A stretch of 14,709 bases of DNA from Veillonella sp. (GCA_019419725.1 DXZL01000026.1:1-14709); one strand, 5' to 3'; positions 6,719 through 14,172 are shown, numbered from the stretch's first letter. Notes: generated by a model from the letters alone, not told the origin. Numbers and translations are program-made.

Positions 6719-7621
6719 ATGAGTACGAAGGATCAACAAGTGCAAGAAATGACAAATAAAATAGCTAACTTCATTTCTTATATGGCAAAGGTATTGCCTG
6801 ATGATGTACAAGAAAAAATCCATGAATTAGCTAAGGATGAAAAAAATCCTATGGCTAAATCTATTTATGAAACAATGCAACATAATATGGATCTAGCAGC
6901 TCAGCTTAATCGCCCTTCATGCCAAGATACAGGTGTATTACAGTTTTGGGTAAAAGTAGGTTCTAACTATCCTCTAATTGGTGAGCTAGAGGAAATCTTA
7001 AAAGATGCTACATATAAAGCTACACAAGAAGCTCCTTTGCGACTAAATTGTGTGGAAACCTTTGATGAATTTAATACTGGTACAAATATTGGTTTAACTG
7101 CACCTTATATTCATTGGGATATCATTCCTGGACGTGATGATGTAGAAATTTTCCCATACATGGCTGGTGGTGGTTGCTCTTTGCCAGGTTCTGGTAAAAC
7201 ATTAATGCCAGGCGAAGGTTATGAAGGTGTTGCCAAGTTTGTTCTCGATTTGATGACGAGCTATGGTTTAAATGCGTGTCCTCCACTTTTAGTAGGTGTA
7301 GGGATTGCTACTACTATTGATACTGCGGCTGGTTTATCTAAAAAGGCATTAATGCGTCCTGTATCTTCAAAAGCACCTAACGAAAAAGCTGCTTATATGG
7401 AACAATTATTAGAAGATGGAATTAATAAAATTGGTATTGGCCCTCAAGGTATGGGTGGGGATAAAACTGTTTTAGGTGTGAATATTGAACATGGTACACG
7501 TCATCCATCTGTTATTTCTTGTGCTGTCAGCGTAGGTTGTTGGAATCATCGTCGAGGCAATTTAGTATTTGATAAAGATGGTAATTGCACCGTTAAATCT
7601 CATAAAGGAGTGACACTATAA
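6719..7621 (+). CDS. ttdA: L(+)-tartrate dehydratase alpha subunit (class I fumarase family)
   Basis: This is the N-terminal (alpha) part of a two-subunit, oxygen-sensitive [4Fe-4S] hydro-lyase that dehydrates L(+)-tartrate to oxaloacetate or, in relatives, hydrates fumarate to malate. It has 300 residues; E. coli TtdA has 303. Cluster-ligand cysteines are visible at 68 (NRPSCQDTG), 187 (LNACPP) and 274 (SVGCWNHRRG), offset by three from the E. coli positions as I recall them. Other shared segments are YMAGGGCSLPG (147-157) and GIGPQGMGG (239-247). The ATG at 6719 has a perfect AGGAGG 6 bases upstream; an earlier in-frame GTG at 6695 is not needed. The stop overlaps the ttdB start by one base. 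It resembles TtdA more than single-chain fumarases, but substrate cannot be settled from sequence, and a fumarase role would suit an anaerobe using a malate-fumarate-succinate route. Confidence 0.88.
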   Translation: MSTKDQQVQEMTNKIANFISYMAKVLPDDVQEKIHELAKDEKNPMAKSIYETMQHNMDLAAQLNRPSCQDTGVLQFWVKVGSNYPLIGELEEILKDATYKATQEAPLRLNCVETFDEFNTGTNIGLTAPYIHWDIIPGRDDVEIFPYMAGGGCSLPGSGKTLMPGEGYEGVAKFVLDLMTSYGLNACPPLLVGVGIATTIDTAAGLSKKALMRPVSSKAPNEKAAYMEQLLEDGINKIGIGPQGMGGDKTVLGVNIEHGTRHPSVISCAVSVGCWNHRRGNLVFDKDGNCTVKSHKGVTL

Positions 7622-8232
7622 TGGCTAAGAAAATATTAACTACACCTATTCAAAAATCTGATCTAGAAGGAATTAAGCCAGGCGATGTGATTTATTTAAC
7701 TGGGCATATTACTACCACTAGAGATATGGGGCATCGCAGGGTGGTGGAAGAAGGTCAAACGTTACCAGTTGATATTAAAGATGGTGCTATACTCCATGCA
7801 GGACCAATTATTCGTACTATAAGCGATAATGAGTTTGAAGTTGTGTCTGTAGGACCTACTACATCTATGCGGATGGAAAAATTTGAGTACGACTTTGTGA
7901 AAGAAACAGGTGTACGACTTATTGTTGGTAAAGGCGGCATGGGGGCAGACACAGCGCGTGCATGTAAAGACTTTGGTGCACTACATTGTGTATTCCCAGC
8001 GGGGAACGCAGTTCTTGCTGCTACAGAAGTTGAAAAGGTAGAATCTGCTAATTGGCACGAATTGGGTATGTGTGAAACTTTATGGACTTTTAAGGTTAAA
8101 GAGTTTGGACCTCTTATCGTATCTATTGACGCAGAAGGTCATAATTACTTTGAAGAAAAGAAAATTGAATATAATAAGAAAAAAGATGAAGTATTAGAAG
8201 ACATATATAAACATGTAAACTTCATTAAATAA
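7621..8232 (+). CDS. ttdB: L(+)-tartrate dehydratase beta subunit (class I fumarase family)
   Basis: The 203-residue beta subunit supplies the C-terminal swivelling domain of the iron-sulfur hydro-lyase and is needed with the alpha subunit for activity. It starts KKILTTPI and GDVIYLTG (21-28), then RDMGHRR (34-40), HAGPIIR (59-65), VGPTTSMRME (77-86), GKGGMG (103-108) and KEFGPLIVSID, matching E. coli TtdB through its whole length, including the last residues HVNFIK. E. coli has a cysteine in RDVCHRR where this protein has glycine. Start and stop codons of the pair share one base (TAATG), so the subunits are translationally coupled. A terminator follows at 8248-8281, making ttdAB a two-gene operon with no tartrate transporter visible in the window. 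Confidence 0.88.
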   Translation: MAKKILTTPIQKSDLEGIKPGDVIYLTGHITTTRDMGHRRVVEEGQTLPVDIKDGAILHAGPIIRTISDNEFEVVSVGPTTSMRMEKFEYDFVKETGVRLIVGKGGMGADTARACKDFGALHCVFPAGNAVLAATEVEKVESANWHELGMCETLWTFKVKEFGPLIVSIDAEGHNYFEEKKIEYNKKKDEVLEDIYKHVNFIK

Positions 8233-8247
8233 GTTACTCTAATTCCT

Positions 8248-8281
8248 AAAAGGCCCTGATGGTTTCACATTAGGGCTTTTT
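8248..8281 (+). terminator. Intrinsic terminator after ttdB
   Basis: AAAAGGCCCTGATG (8248-8261) pairs with CATTAGGGCTTTTT (8268-8281) through 14 positions including two G-T wobbles, with a 6-base loop and a T-run in the right arm. It closes the ttdAB operon. Confidence 0.85.
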
Positions 8282-8354
8282 CTTGTTTGCATATCTATAT
8301 TAAGAATATTTCTGTTATATAAGGTGGATTACTAAAATTGTTAGACATAAGTAT

Positions 8355-8383
8355 TAGACATTAGAGATACTTTCATATATAAT
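8355..8383 (+). promoter_or_regulatory. Predicted fhs promoter
   Basis: TAGACA (8355-8360), a 17-base spacer and a perfect TATAAT (8378-8383) predict a start near 8390. The leader would be about 115 bases, AT-rich, and opens with the large palindrome at 8388-8419. Confidence 0.7.
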
Positions 8384-8387
8384 AGAT

Positions 8388-8419
8388 TACTGTAGTTGTA
8401 CAAATATACATCTACAGTA
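8388..8419 (+). promoter_or_regulatory. Palindrome at the predicted fhs transcription start
   Basis: TACTGTAGTTGTA (8388-8400) and TACATCTACAGTA (8407-8419) are 13-base arms with one mismatch around a 6-base centre. The element begins 5 bases after the -10 box, so it covers the transcription start. It could be a repressor operator or a hairpin at the 5' end of the mRNA. There is no T-run after it, so it is not a terminator. Confidence 0.6.
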
Positions 8420-8506
8420 GACAATTAATATTAAATAGTAAATATTAGATAATAAGTTTATAGTTGTTATATAGTTGATAGATGGCCATGGTGCCAAGGA
8501 GGCTTT

Positions 8507-10177
8507 ATGTTAAGCGATATTGAGATTGCCCAACAGAATAAAATGGAAAAAATTCAGGTCATTGCCGATAAATGCGGTTTAACCCCTGACGATATTGAAC
8601 AATATGGTCATTATAAAGCGAAGATTTCTTTTGATGCCATTTGTCGCTTAGAGTCTAAAGCTGATGGTAAATTAGTGCTCGTTACGGCTATTACACCAAC
8701 GCCAGCGGGGGAAGGTAAGTCTACAACGAGCATTGGTCTTGTACAAGGGTTACAAAAAATTGGCAAAAATGCTATTGCCACATTGCGTGAGCCATCCTTA
8801 GGTCCTGTATTTGGCATTAAGGGCGGTGCAGCAGGGGGCGGTTACGCTCAAGTTGTACCAATGGATGATATTAACCTTCACTTTACAGGTGATATGCACG
8901 CTATTACAGCAGCTAATAATTTATTGTCCGCGATGATCGACAATCACATCCATCAAGGTAATGAATTGCAAATCGATTTGCGTCAACTTTCTTGGACTCG
9001 TGTTTTAGATATGAATGACCGTGCCCTTCGTAATGTTACAGTAGCACTTGGTGGCAAAGTGTGCGGTTTCCCACGAGAAGATCACTTCATGATTACTGTT
9101 GCTTCTGAAATCATGGCTATTCTTTGCTTGGCTAAAGATCTAGAAGATTTAAAAGAACGCTTTGGTCGTATCGTTATCGGCTGTAATTTAGCAGGTGAGC
9201 CTGTTTATGTTCATCAACTTGGTTGCCAAGGTGCGATGGCCCTTCTTATGAAAGATGCCATAAAGCCGAATTTAGTACAAACATTAGAACATACACCAGC
9301 TATCGTTCACGGTGGTCCATTTGCTAACATCGCTCATGGTTGTAACTCCATCGTAGCTACAAAGCTTGGCCTTAAATTAGGCGATATCGTAGTTACTGAA
9401 GCTGGTTTCGGTGCTGACTTAGGGGCTGAAAAGTTCCTCGACATTAAATGTCGTTACGGTGATATTTTCCCTGATACAATTGTAATCGTAGCTACATTGC
9501 GTGCTCTTAAAATGCATGGCGGTGTACCTAAACAAGAACTTAGCACTGAAAATGTTGAAGCTGTTACAAAAGGTTTCAGTAATTTGCAAAAAGCTATTGA
9601 AAACATGCGTTACTTCAATGTGCCTGTATTGGTAGCAATTAATAAATTTGCTACCGATACTGATGCAGAGATTGCTGAATTGACTCGTCTCTGTGATGAC
9701 TTTGGTGTACCTGTAGAGCTCAATGAATGTTGGGAAAAAGGCGGCGAAGGCGGCATTGATATGGCGAAAAAAGTCGTTGAATTGCTTGAAGGTTCTAAAC
9801 CAACACCTAAATTCGTATATGATTTAGAAGATAGCTTAGAAGAAAAGGTAAATAAAATCGTTAAAACCATTTATGGTGGGGACGGCGTTATCTTTACAGA
9901 TAAAGCTAAAAAGCAAATTAAACAATTAGCTGATTGGGGCCTTGATCGTTTACCTGTATGTATGGCAAAAACACAATACTCCTTATCTGATAATCCAGCT
10001 TTATTAGGGGCACCGAAGGGATTTACTATCACCGTATCCGATATTCGCGTTGCTAATGGAGCAGGCTTTATCGTATGCCGTACCGGTGATGTAATGGTTA
10101 TGCCTGGCCTTCCTAAACGTCCTGCCGCTCTTAATATGGATATAGAAGCAGATGGTACGATTAAAGGTTTATTCTAA
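8507..10177 (+). CDS. fhs: Formate-tetrahydrofolate ligase (10-formyl-THF synthetase)
   Basis: Fhs joins formate to tetrahydrofolate at the cost of ATP, giving 10-formyl-THF for purine, formyl-methionine and one-carbon metabolism. In reverse it yields ATP and formate in purine- or glycine-fermenting anaerobes. The 556-residue length is typical. Motifs include the P-loop PTPAGEGKST (64-73), EPSLGPVFGIKGGAAGGGYA (95-114), DDINLHFTGD (120-129) and the late VMPGLPKRPAA near the C terminus. The ATG at 8507 has AAGGAGG upstream with a short spacer. The gene has its own predicted promoter with a palindrome over the start site. It is followed by fchA, which acts on the product; a strong hairpin at 10279-10312 lies between them. 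Confidence 0.97.
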   Translation: MLSDIEIAQQNKMEKIQVIADKCGLTPDDIEQYGHYKAKISFDAICRLESKADGKLVLVTAITPTPAGEGKSTTSIGLVQGLQKIGKNAIATLREPSLGPVFGIKGGAAGGGYAQVVPMDDINLHFTGDMHAITAANNLLSAMIDNHIHQGNELQIDLRQLSWTRVLDMNDRALRNVTVALGGKVCGFPREDHFMITVASEIMAILCLAKDLEDLKERFGRIVIGCNLAGEPVYVHQLGCQGAMALLMKDAIKPNLVQTLEHTPAIVHGGPFANIAHGCNSIVATKLGLKLGDIVVTEAGFGADLGAEKFLDIKCRYGDIFPDTIVIVATLRALKMHGGVPKQELSTENVEAVTKGFSNLQKAIENMRYFNVPVLVAINKFATDTDAEIAELTRLCDDFGVPVELNECWEKGGEGGIDMAKKVVELLEGSKPTPKFVYDLEDSLEEKVNKIVKTIYGGDGVIFTDKAKKQIKQLADWGLDRLPVCMAKTQYSLSDNPALLGAPKGFTITVSDIRVANGAGFIVCRTGDVMVMPGLPKRPAALNMDIEADGTIKGLF

Positions 10178-10215
10178 TATAAATTCCTTGTAGTACACAT
10201 TTTCTTAACTGCCCA

Positions 10216-10244
10216 TTGGTAGTGTCTGCTTTCACTAGTTTATA
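10216..10244 (+). promoter_or_regulatory. Weak candidate promoter for fchA
   Basis: TTGGTA (10216-10221), 17 bases, then TTTATA (10239-10244), with TATATA overlapping just after, could start transcription near 10251, upstream of the hairpin that precedes fchA. The match is modest, and fchA could instead be read from the fhs promoter. Confidence 0.3.
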
Positions 10245-10278
10245 TAGTGTGTTACCTGTATATTTTTATAGAAATGAC

Positions 10279-10312
10279 AAAGCGATAACAAGGATAGCTT
10301 GTTATCGCTTTT
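10279..10312 (+). terminator. Strong hairpin between fhs and fchA (terminator or attenuator)
   Basis: AAAGCGATAACAAG (10279-10292) pairs perfectly over 14 bp with CTTGTTATCGCTTT (10298-10311) around a 5-base loop, followed by only one more T. The fchA ribosome binding site begins 5 bases later. No promoter fits between hairpin and gene, so fchA transcripts must pass through it: this suggests partial termination or an mRNA processing/stability element that sets the fhs:fchA ratio. Confidence 0.7.
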
Positions 10313-10327
10313 ACATGAGGTCTTGTT

Positions 10328-10945
10328 ATGAATTTAGTAGAACAACGTGTTGTAGATTTTGTAGCAGCTACTGCATCTAAAGAACCAACTCCAGGTGGTG
10401 GGGCCATTGCGGCCTTAACGGCTGCAACTGGTGCAGCATTAGCTGAAATGGTGGCGAATTTAACCTTTGGTAAAAAGGGATATGAAGATGTTCAATCTGA
10501 CATGAAAGATCTTCAAGCTAAAGCGGAATCTATTCGTCATCGCATGTTAGAGTTGTCTCAAGCTGATGCAGATGTATTTAATATCTTTATGAATGCCTTA
10601 GGTTTGCCAAAGAATACAGATGAAGAAAAGTCTAAACGTACTGCCGCTATTCAACAAGCTTATAAAGATGCTGCGATGGTTCCCTTTGAAATCGGCGAGT
10701 TAGCCTATCAAATCTTTGATTTAGCAGCGTTAGCATCTAAAAAAGGTAATCAAAATCTTATTACTGATGGTATTATTGCTGCAATCAATGCACGTGCTGC
10801 AGTAAAGGCAGCATTCCTAAACGTACGTATTAATTTATCAGGTATTAAAGACGAAGCATTTGTAGCTGATATAACCACAAAAATGAATGCTATTGAAACA
10901 GGTTTAGATGATAAAGAAGCGGCAATTATAGCGTTATATGTATAG
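10328..10945 (+). CDS. fchA: Methenyl-tetrahydrofolate cyclohydrolase / formimino-THF cyclodeaminase family protein
   Basis: This 205-residue, mostly helical protein belongs to the FTCD C-terminal (cyclodeaminase) family. It shows the N-terminal signature EPTPGGGAIAALTAATGAAL (19-38), the helical segment LSQADADVF and, late in the chain, ITDGIIAAINARAAVKAAFLNV. Stand-alone members named FchA in clostridia interconvert 5,10-methenyl-THF and 10-formyl-THF; others release ammonia from formimino-THF during histidine or purine breakdown. Its position directly after fhs favours a folate one-carbon role, where FchA and Fhs together exchange methenyl-THF and formate. GAGG lies 7 bases before the ATG. 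No FolD is visible in the window. Which of the two activities applies cannot be decided from sequence alone. Confidence 0.87.
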   Translation: MNLVEQRVVDFVAATASKEPTPGGGAIAALTAATGAALAEMVANLTFGKKGYEDVQSDMKDLQAKAESIRHRMLELSQADADVFNIFMNALGLPKNTDEEKSKRTAAIQQAYKDAAMVPFEIGELAYQIFDLAALASKKGNQNLITDGIIAAINARAAVKAAFLNVRINLSGIKDEAFVADITTKMNAIETGLDDKEAAIIALYV

Positions 10946-11027
10946 CCAGCTCAAAATAGCAGTTTAAAACAGCAGATTAAAATAACAAGATATACGACTG
11001 TATATACTAATCAATAATACTGTGGAT

Positions 11028-11071
11028 GATTTCGAACAATTAAGGTTTTTAAAAATCTAATGTTCGGAAAA
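11028..11071 (+). promoter_or_regulatory. Upstream PurBox-like inverted pair
   Basis: CGAAC (11033-11037) and GTTCG (11062-11066) face each other across 24 bases, with matching flanks (TTTCGAACAATTA and TAATGTTCGGAAAA). This fits the Bacillus-type PurR operator, two inverted PurBoxes 16-17 bases apart. It lies upstream of a terminator and I cannot assign a clear promoter to it. Confidence 0.6.
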
Positions 11072-11076
11072 TATCG

Positions 11077-11122
11077 AAAGAGAACTTATTATTTCTTTTA
11101 AAAGTAATAAGTTCTCTTTTTT
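11077..11122 (+). terminator. Strong terminator between fchA and the xanthine permease gene
   Basis: A perfect 15-bp stem joins AAAGAGAACTTATTA (11077-11091) and TAATAAGTTCTCTTT (11105-11119) with a 13-base loop and a T-run to 11122. It ends the fchA transcript, or attenuates any transcript begun at the upstream PurBox region. Confidence 0.88.
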
Positions 11123-11125
11123 CTA

Positions 11126-11176
11126 TTGTTAAAATCCGAACGATAGTGTAAAATAAATGGGTGTTATTTCGAGGTT
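11126..11176 (+). promoter_or_regulatory. Xanthine permease promoter overlapped by a second PurBox-like pair
   Basis: TTGTTA (11126-11131), a 17-base spacer and TAAAAT (11149-11154) form the promoter. CCGAAC (11136-11141) sits inside the spacer and TTTCG (11167-11171), an imperfect inverted partner, follows 25 bases later around the transcription start. A PurR-type protein bound here would block the promoter; purine control fits a purine base transporter. Confidence 0.6.
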
Positions 11177-11192
11177 TGATGTAGGAGACATT

Positions 11193-12521
11193 ATGACAGA
11201 TCAAAAACAAATGAATACGGTCGATAGTATGTTGCCAATACCACAGCTCTTTGCCTTTGGTTTACAGCACGTATTGGCCATGTATGCAGGTGCCGTTGCC
11301 GTACCTATTATCGTGGCACAGGCCATGCACTTACCTGTGGAAGATTTGATTCGCTTAATTACAGCGGACTTATTTACTTGCGGTGTTGCCACATTAATCC
11401 AGACATTAGGTTTTGGTAATATTGGTGGACGTATTCCAATGATCCAAGGGGTTACCTTTGCATCTGTAGGCCCTATGGCCATGATTGGTGCCCAACATGG
11501 TATGACTGCTATTTACGGCGCCATTATCATAGCCGGTTTATTTACATTCTTGATAGCGCCATTCTTTAGTCGTCTTATTCGACTATTCCCTCCTGTAGTT
11601 ACAGGTACAATTATTACCATTATCGGTATTAACTTGATGCCAGTTGCCATTAATTGGATGGGCGGTGGTGTAGGAAATCCACAATTTGGTAGTTTTACTA
11701 ATATTGGACTAGGGTTCCTTACATTCTTAATCGTCGTATTTGTTTATAAATTTGCAAAAGGTTTCTTCAGTAATCTTTCTGTTCTAATCGGTTTGATTAC
11801 AGGTACAGCTATTGCTTTTGCCATGGGCGTTACCAACTTTGACGAAGTTGGTCGTTCCAGTTGGATTGCAGTTATTGAACCTTTCTATTTCGGTTTACCA
11901 ACCTTTGATTGGGCTTCTGTGCTTTCCATGATTATCGTAATGCTTGTTGTTATGGTTGAAACAACTGGTGATAGTATTGCTATTGGTGAAATCGTAGATA
12001 AGCCAATTGGTCGTAAAGAATTGGCATCAATCATTCGTGCTGATGGGGTATCTACTGTTATCGGTGGTATTCTTAATAGCTTCCCATATACAGCATTTGC
12101 TCAAAACGTTGGTCTTATTGCTGTAACAGGTGTTAAGAGCCGCTTTGTAGTTGCTGCATCTGGTGTGATTTTGATTTTATTAGGCTTATTTCCTAAATTA
12201 GCGGCCATCGTAGCTAGTATTCCAAATGCTGTATTAGGTGGTGCTGGTATTGCTATGTTCGGTATGATTGTTGCCAGTGGTATTCGTTCTTTAGGCAAGG
12301 TTAGCTTTGAAGGCAATCATAATTTAATGCTTGTAGCAATTAGTGTTGGTGTGGCTATGATTCCTATTGCAGCGCCAAACTTTTATGCTAATTTCCCTGC
12401 TTGGGCACAAATTATTTTAAAATCTGGCATCACTTTCGGCAGTATTATGGCAATTTTGCTTAACTTACTACTTAATGGTGTTAATCGTGGTGATGAAATT
12501 AAAGAAATGGGTCGCCGATAA
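11193..12521 (+). CDS. pbuX: NCS2-family purine base permease, probably xanthine
   Basis: A 442-residue membrane protein of the NAT/NCS2 family (expected 14 membrane segments, 7+7 inverted repeat) that imports nucleobases with protons. It has the conserved GLQHVLAMYAGAVAVP (23-38), Glu256 in ETTGD (256-260), and the NAT signature region FAQNVGLIAVTGVKSRFVV (302-320) with Gln304 and Asn305. These residues line the substrate site in the E. coli xanthine permease XanQ. The QNVGLIAVTG form is that of xanthine/urate carriers rather than uracil carriers (ENIGV in UraA). The ATG at 11193 with GGAG upstream is preferred; an in-frame ATG at 11157 would lie ahead of or at the predicted transcription start. 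PurBox-like sites upstream support purine control. Xanthine is the most likely substrate, but urate is possible. Confidence 0.88.
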   Translation: MTDQKQMNTVDSMLPIPQLFAFGLQHVLAMYAGAVAVPIIVAQAMHLPVEDLIRLITADLFTCGVATLIQTLGFGNIGGRIPMIQGVTFASVGPMAMIGAQHGMTAIYGAIIIAGLFTFLIAPFFSRLIRLFPPVVTGTIITIIGINLMPVAINWMGGGVGNPQFGSFTNIGLGFLTFLIVVFVYKFAKGFFSNLSVLIGLITGTAIAFAMGVTNFDEVGRSSWIAVIEPFYFGLPTFDWASVLSMIIVMLVVMVETTGDSIAIGEIVDKPIGRKELASIIRADGVSTVIGGILNSFPYTAFAQNVGLIAVTGVKSRFVVAASGVILILLGLFPKLAAIVASIPNAVLGGAGIAMFGMIVASGIRSLGKVSFEGNHNLMLVAISVGVAMIPIAAPNFYANFPAWAQIILKSGITFGSIMAILLNLLLNGVNRGDEIKEMGRR

Positions 12522-12534
12522 GATGTATTATATG

Positions 12535-12567
12535 AGAACTCTGTTCCTTGGAGCAGAGTTCTTTTTT
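12535..12567 (+). terminator. Intrinsic terminator after the xanthine permease gene
   Basis: AGAACTCTG (12535-12543) pairs perfectly with CAGAGTTCT (12554-12562) and is followed by a T-run to 12567. It closes a monocistronic transcript. Confidence 0.88.
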
Positions 12568-12603
12568 AGTGATTAAATTCACAGGAAATTTGTATGAATA
12601 CTA

Positions 12604-12612
12604 TGCTATAAT
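12604..12612 (+). promoter_or_regulatory. Candidate extended -10 promoter of the MOSC-moaA operon
   Basis: TGCTATAAT (12604-12612) is a perfect extended -10 element; no well-placed -35 box is present, which extended -10 promoters tolerate. The leader would be about 120 bases, AT-rich, and I recognise no molybdenum-cofactor riboswitch in it. Confidence 0.45.
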
Positions 12613-12739
12613 AAATAGATAATTGTAGAATAATTTTGTGGTGCTTTCAGTAAGATGAGAATCATAAAACTAGTTGCAATTACATGTTGAATTAAAGTTA
12701 TGTATATATGGTATGTTCCCATAAGAAGGGAAGGGTTGC

Positions 12740-13180
12740 ATGGCAGACGGAAAAATTATTGCTATCTCTATTAGTGAGAAAAAAGGGCAAAAGAAACATA
12801 ATATTGAAACCGCTAATCTTATTGTAGATCACGGTATGGAAGGTGATGCGCATGCCGGTAATTGGCATCGTCAAATCAGCTTGCTTGGCATTGCAAGTAT
12901 TGACCATATGCGAGCTCAAGGGGCGGATGTAAAACCTGGTGATTTTGCAGAAAATATCACTGTTGAAGGTATGGTGCTTTACGAATTGGCTGTAGGCACA
13001 CAATTACAAATTGGTAAGGATGTAATTCTTGAAATTACTCAAATTGGTAAGGAATGTCATCATGGCTGTGAAATCATGAAACAAGTAGGATCTTGTATCA
13101 TGCCTACACAAGGCATCTTTGGCAAAGTCCTTAAAAATGGTACGATTCACGTAGGTGATGAAGTATCTATTATCAAATAA
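12740..13180 (+). CDS. MOSC-domain protein
   Basis: This 146-residue protein is a stand-alone MOSC domain, the beta-barrel fold found at the C terminus of eukaryotic molybdenum cofactor sulfurases and in bacterial YiiM/YuaD-type proteins. It is thought to bind molybdopterin or carry sulfur to metal-sulfur enzymes. It shows HGMEGDAHAG (31-40) with NWHRQISLL after it, PGDFAENITVEG (66-77), and a cysteine pair in KECHHGC (105-110); one of these is probably the conserved MOSC cysteine. It ends with GTIHVGDEVSIIK, the usual closing strand. GAAGGGAAGGG lies just before the ATG at 12740. It is 25 bases ahead of moaA on the same strand, so a molybdenum cofactor role is likely; in some clostridia this domain is encoded beside or fused to MogA. 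The exact substrate is unknown. Confidence 0.85.
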   Translation: MADGKIIAISISEKKGQKKHNIETANLIVDHGMEGDAHAGNWHRQISLLGIASIDHMRAQGADVKPGDFAENITVEGMVLYELAVGTQLQIGKDVILEITQIGKECHHGCEIMKQVGSCIMPTQGIFGKVLKNGTIHVGDEVSIIK

Positions 13181-13205
13181 CTTAGTCGTACAAACGAGGT
13201 GTGTT

Positions 13206-14171
13206 ATGAAAGACGCATGGGGCCGTACAATTGAATATGTACGTCTGTCATTGACAGATGCGTGTAATTTTTGTTGTCCCTATTGCCGACCTGCTGAAAT
13301 TACACCTCAAAGTCAAACCCAATTATTATCAGTTGATGAATGGATGACTATTTTAGGTGCCTTTCATCGTATTGGCGTGAAAGCGGTACGTTTAACTGGT
13401 GGCGAGCCATTGCTATATCCTCATATTGAAGAGCTTTTAACTCGTATCAAGGATACTGGTTGGTTTGAAGATATATCTATGACTACTAATGGTAGCTTGC
13501 TTGCATCTCGAGCACAACGATTGAAAAAACTTGGTTTGAACCGAGTGAATATCAGTTTAGATTCTCTTGAAAGTGACGCTTTTGCCACTTGTGTAGGCAA
13601 AGAGGGGCAGCTAGATTCCGTATTAGATGGTATTCGCAGTGCTATTAGCGAGAATTTTAAATCAGTAAAGATTAATACCGTATTATCTCGCCATTGGTCT
13701 GATGATGAAGTTAAATCTTTATTACAGTATGTAGAAAAGTGGCCTGTTGTATGGCGTTTTATTGAATATATGCCATTCCAAGGCGATGCGTTCCATGGTC
13801 CAACCTTTGATGAGTGGAAGGCTCAATTAGAACGTGTTAGTGGAGGTCCGCTTACAGAAGTACATTCCGTTTATGGCTTTGGCCCTGCTACGTACTTAGC
13901 GTTACCAAGTGGAAAGGCTATAGGCTTTATCTTTTCTATGTCTCATAGCTACTGCGATACATGTAATCGTGTACGTCTTACATCTGATGGGCAAATGCGT
14001 TTATGCTTGTTACGTGATGATGAGGCTGATCTTGTATCTCTTGTGCGCAATGGTGCGACCGAGGAAGATTTAGCTTTGCATATTGAACGTGCATTGCAGC
14101 GAAAGCAAGAACGTCATGATGGCGTAGGTATGGAACAACCAGAACGTCCTATGTGGCGCATTGGAGGATAA
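13206..14171 (+). CDS. moaA: GTP 3',8-cyclase MoaA (radical SAM)
   Basis: MoaA with MoaC converts GTP to cyclic pyranopterin monophosphate, the first step of molybdenum cofactor synthesis. The 321-residue protein has the radical-SAM CX3CX2C motif at Cys20, Cys24 and Cys27 (CNFCCPYC), the SAM-binding TGGEP (64-68), and ISLDS (116-120). The second, C-terminal [4Fe-4S] site is Cys250, Cys253 and Cys267 (CDTCNRVRL followed by LCLL). It ends in Gly-Gly, the conserved MoaA C-terminal tail. The ATG at 13206 has GAGG 6 bases upstream; an in-frame ATG at 13155 lies inside the preceding gene and is rejected. The two terminal glycine codons GGAGGA also form the ribosome binding site of the next gene. 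MoaC, MoaD and MoaE are not in this window. Confidence 0.96.
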   Translation: MKDAWGRTIEYVRLSLTDACNFCCPYCRPAEITPQSQTQLLSVDEWMTILGAFHRIGVKAVRLTGGEPLLYPHIEELLTRIKDTGWFEDISMTTNGSLLASRAQRLKKLGLNRVNISLDSLESDAFATCVGKEGQLDSVLDGIRSAISENFKSVKINTVLSRHWSDDEVKSLLQYVEKWPVVWRFIEYMPFQGDAFHGPTFDEWKAQLERVSGGPLTEVHSVYGFGPATYLALPSGKAIGFIFSMSHSYCDTCNRVRLTSDGQMRLCLLRDDEADLVSLVRNGATEEDLALHIERALQRKQERHDGVGMEQPERPMWRIGG

Positions 14172-14172
14172 T

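Noticed and set aside
6719..8232. Calling the pair a fumarase outright
   Set aside because: Overall match to E. coli TtdA/TtdB, including lengths and C-terminal ends, favours the tartrate dehydratase name; substrate remains open and is stated so in the entries.
8482..8497. Near-palindrome TGGCCATGGTGCCA before the fhs ribosome binding site
   Set aside because: Only four outer base pairs hold together; it is too weak to call an operator or hairpin.
8390..8506. Tetrahydrofolate riboswitch ahead of fhs
   Set aside because: The leader is AT-rich and lacks the conserved paired segments of the known class; only the palindrome at its start stands out.
10989..11008. Small inverted repeat GATATAC-GACT-GTATAT after fchA
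   Set aside because: A six-base AT-rich stem without a T-run is expected by chance in this region; the real terminator is at 11077-11122.
12698..13003. 101-residue reading frame on the minus strand opposite the MOSC gene
   Set aside because: It lies antisense to a well-supported gene, has no convincing ribosome binding site, and its composition is that of a shadow frame. The same applies to the other short antisense frames over fhs, pbuX, moeA and mobAB.
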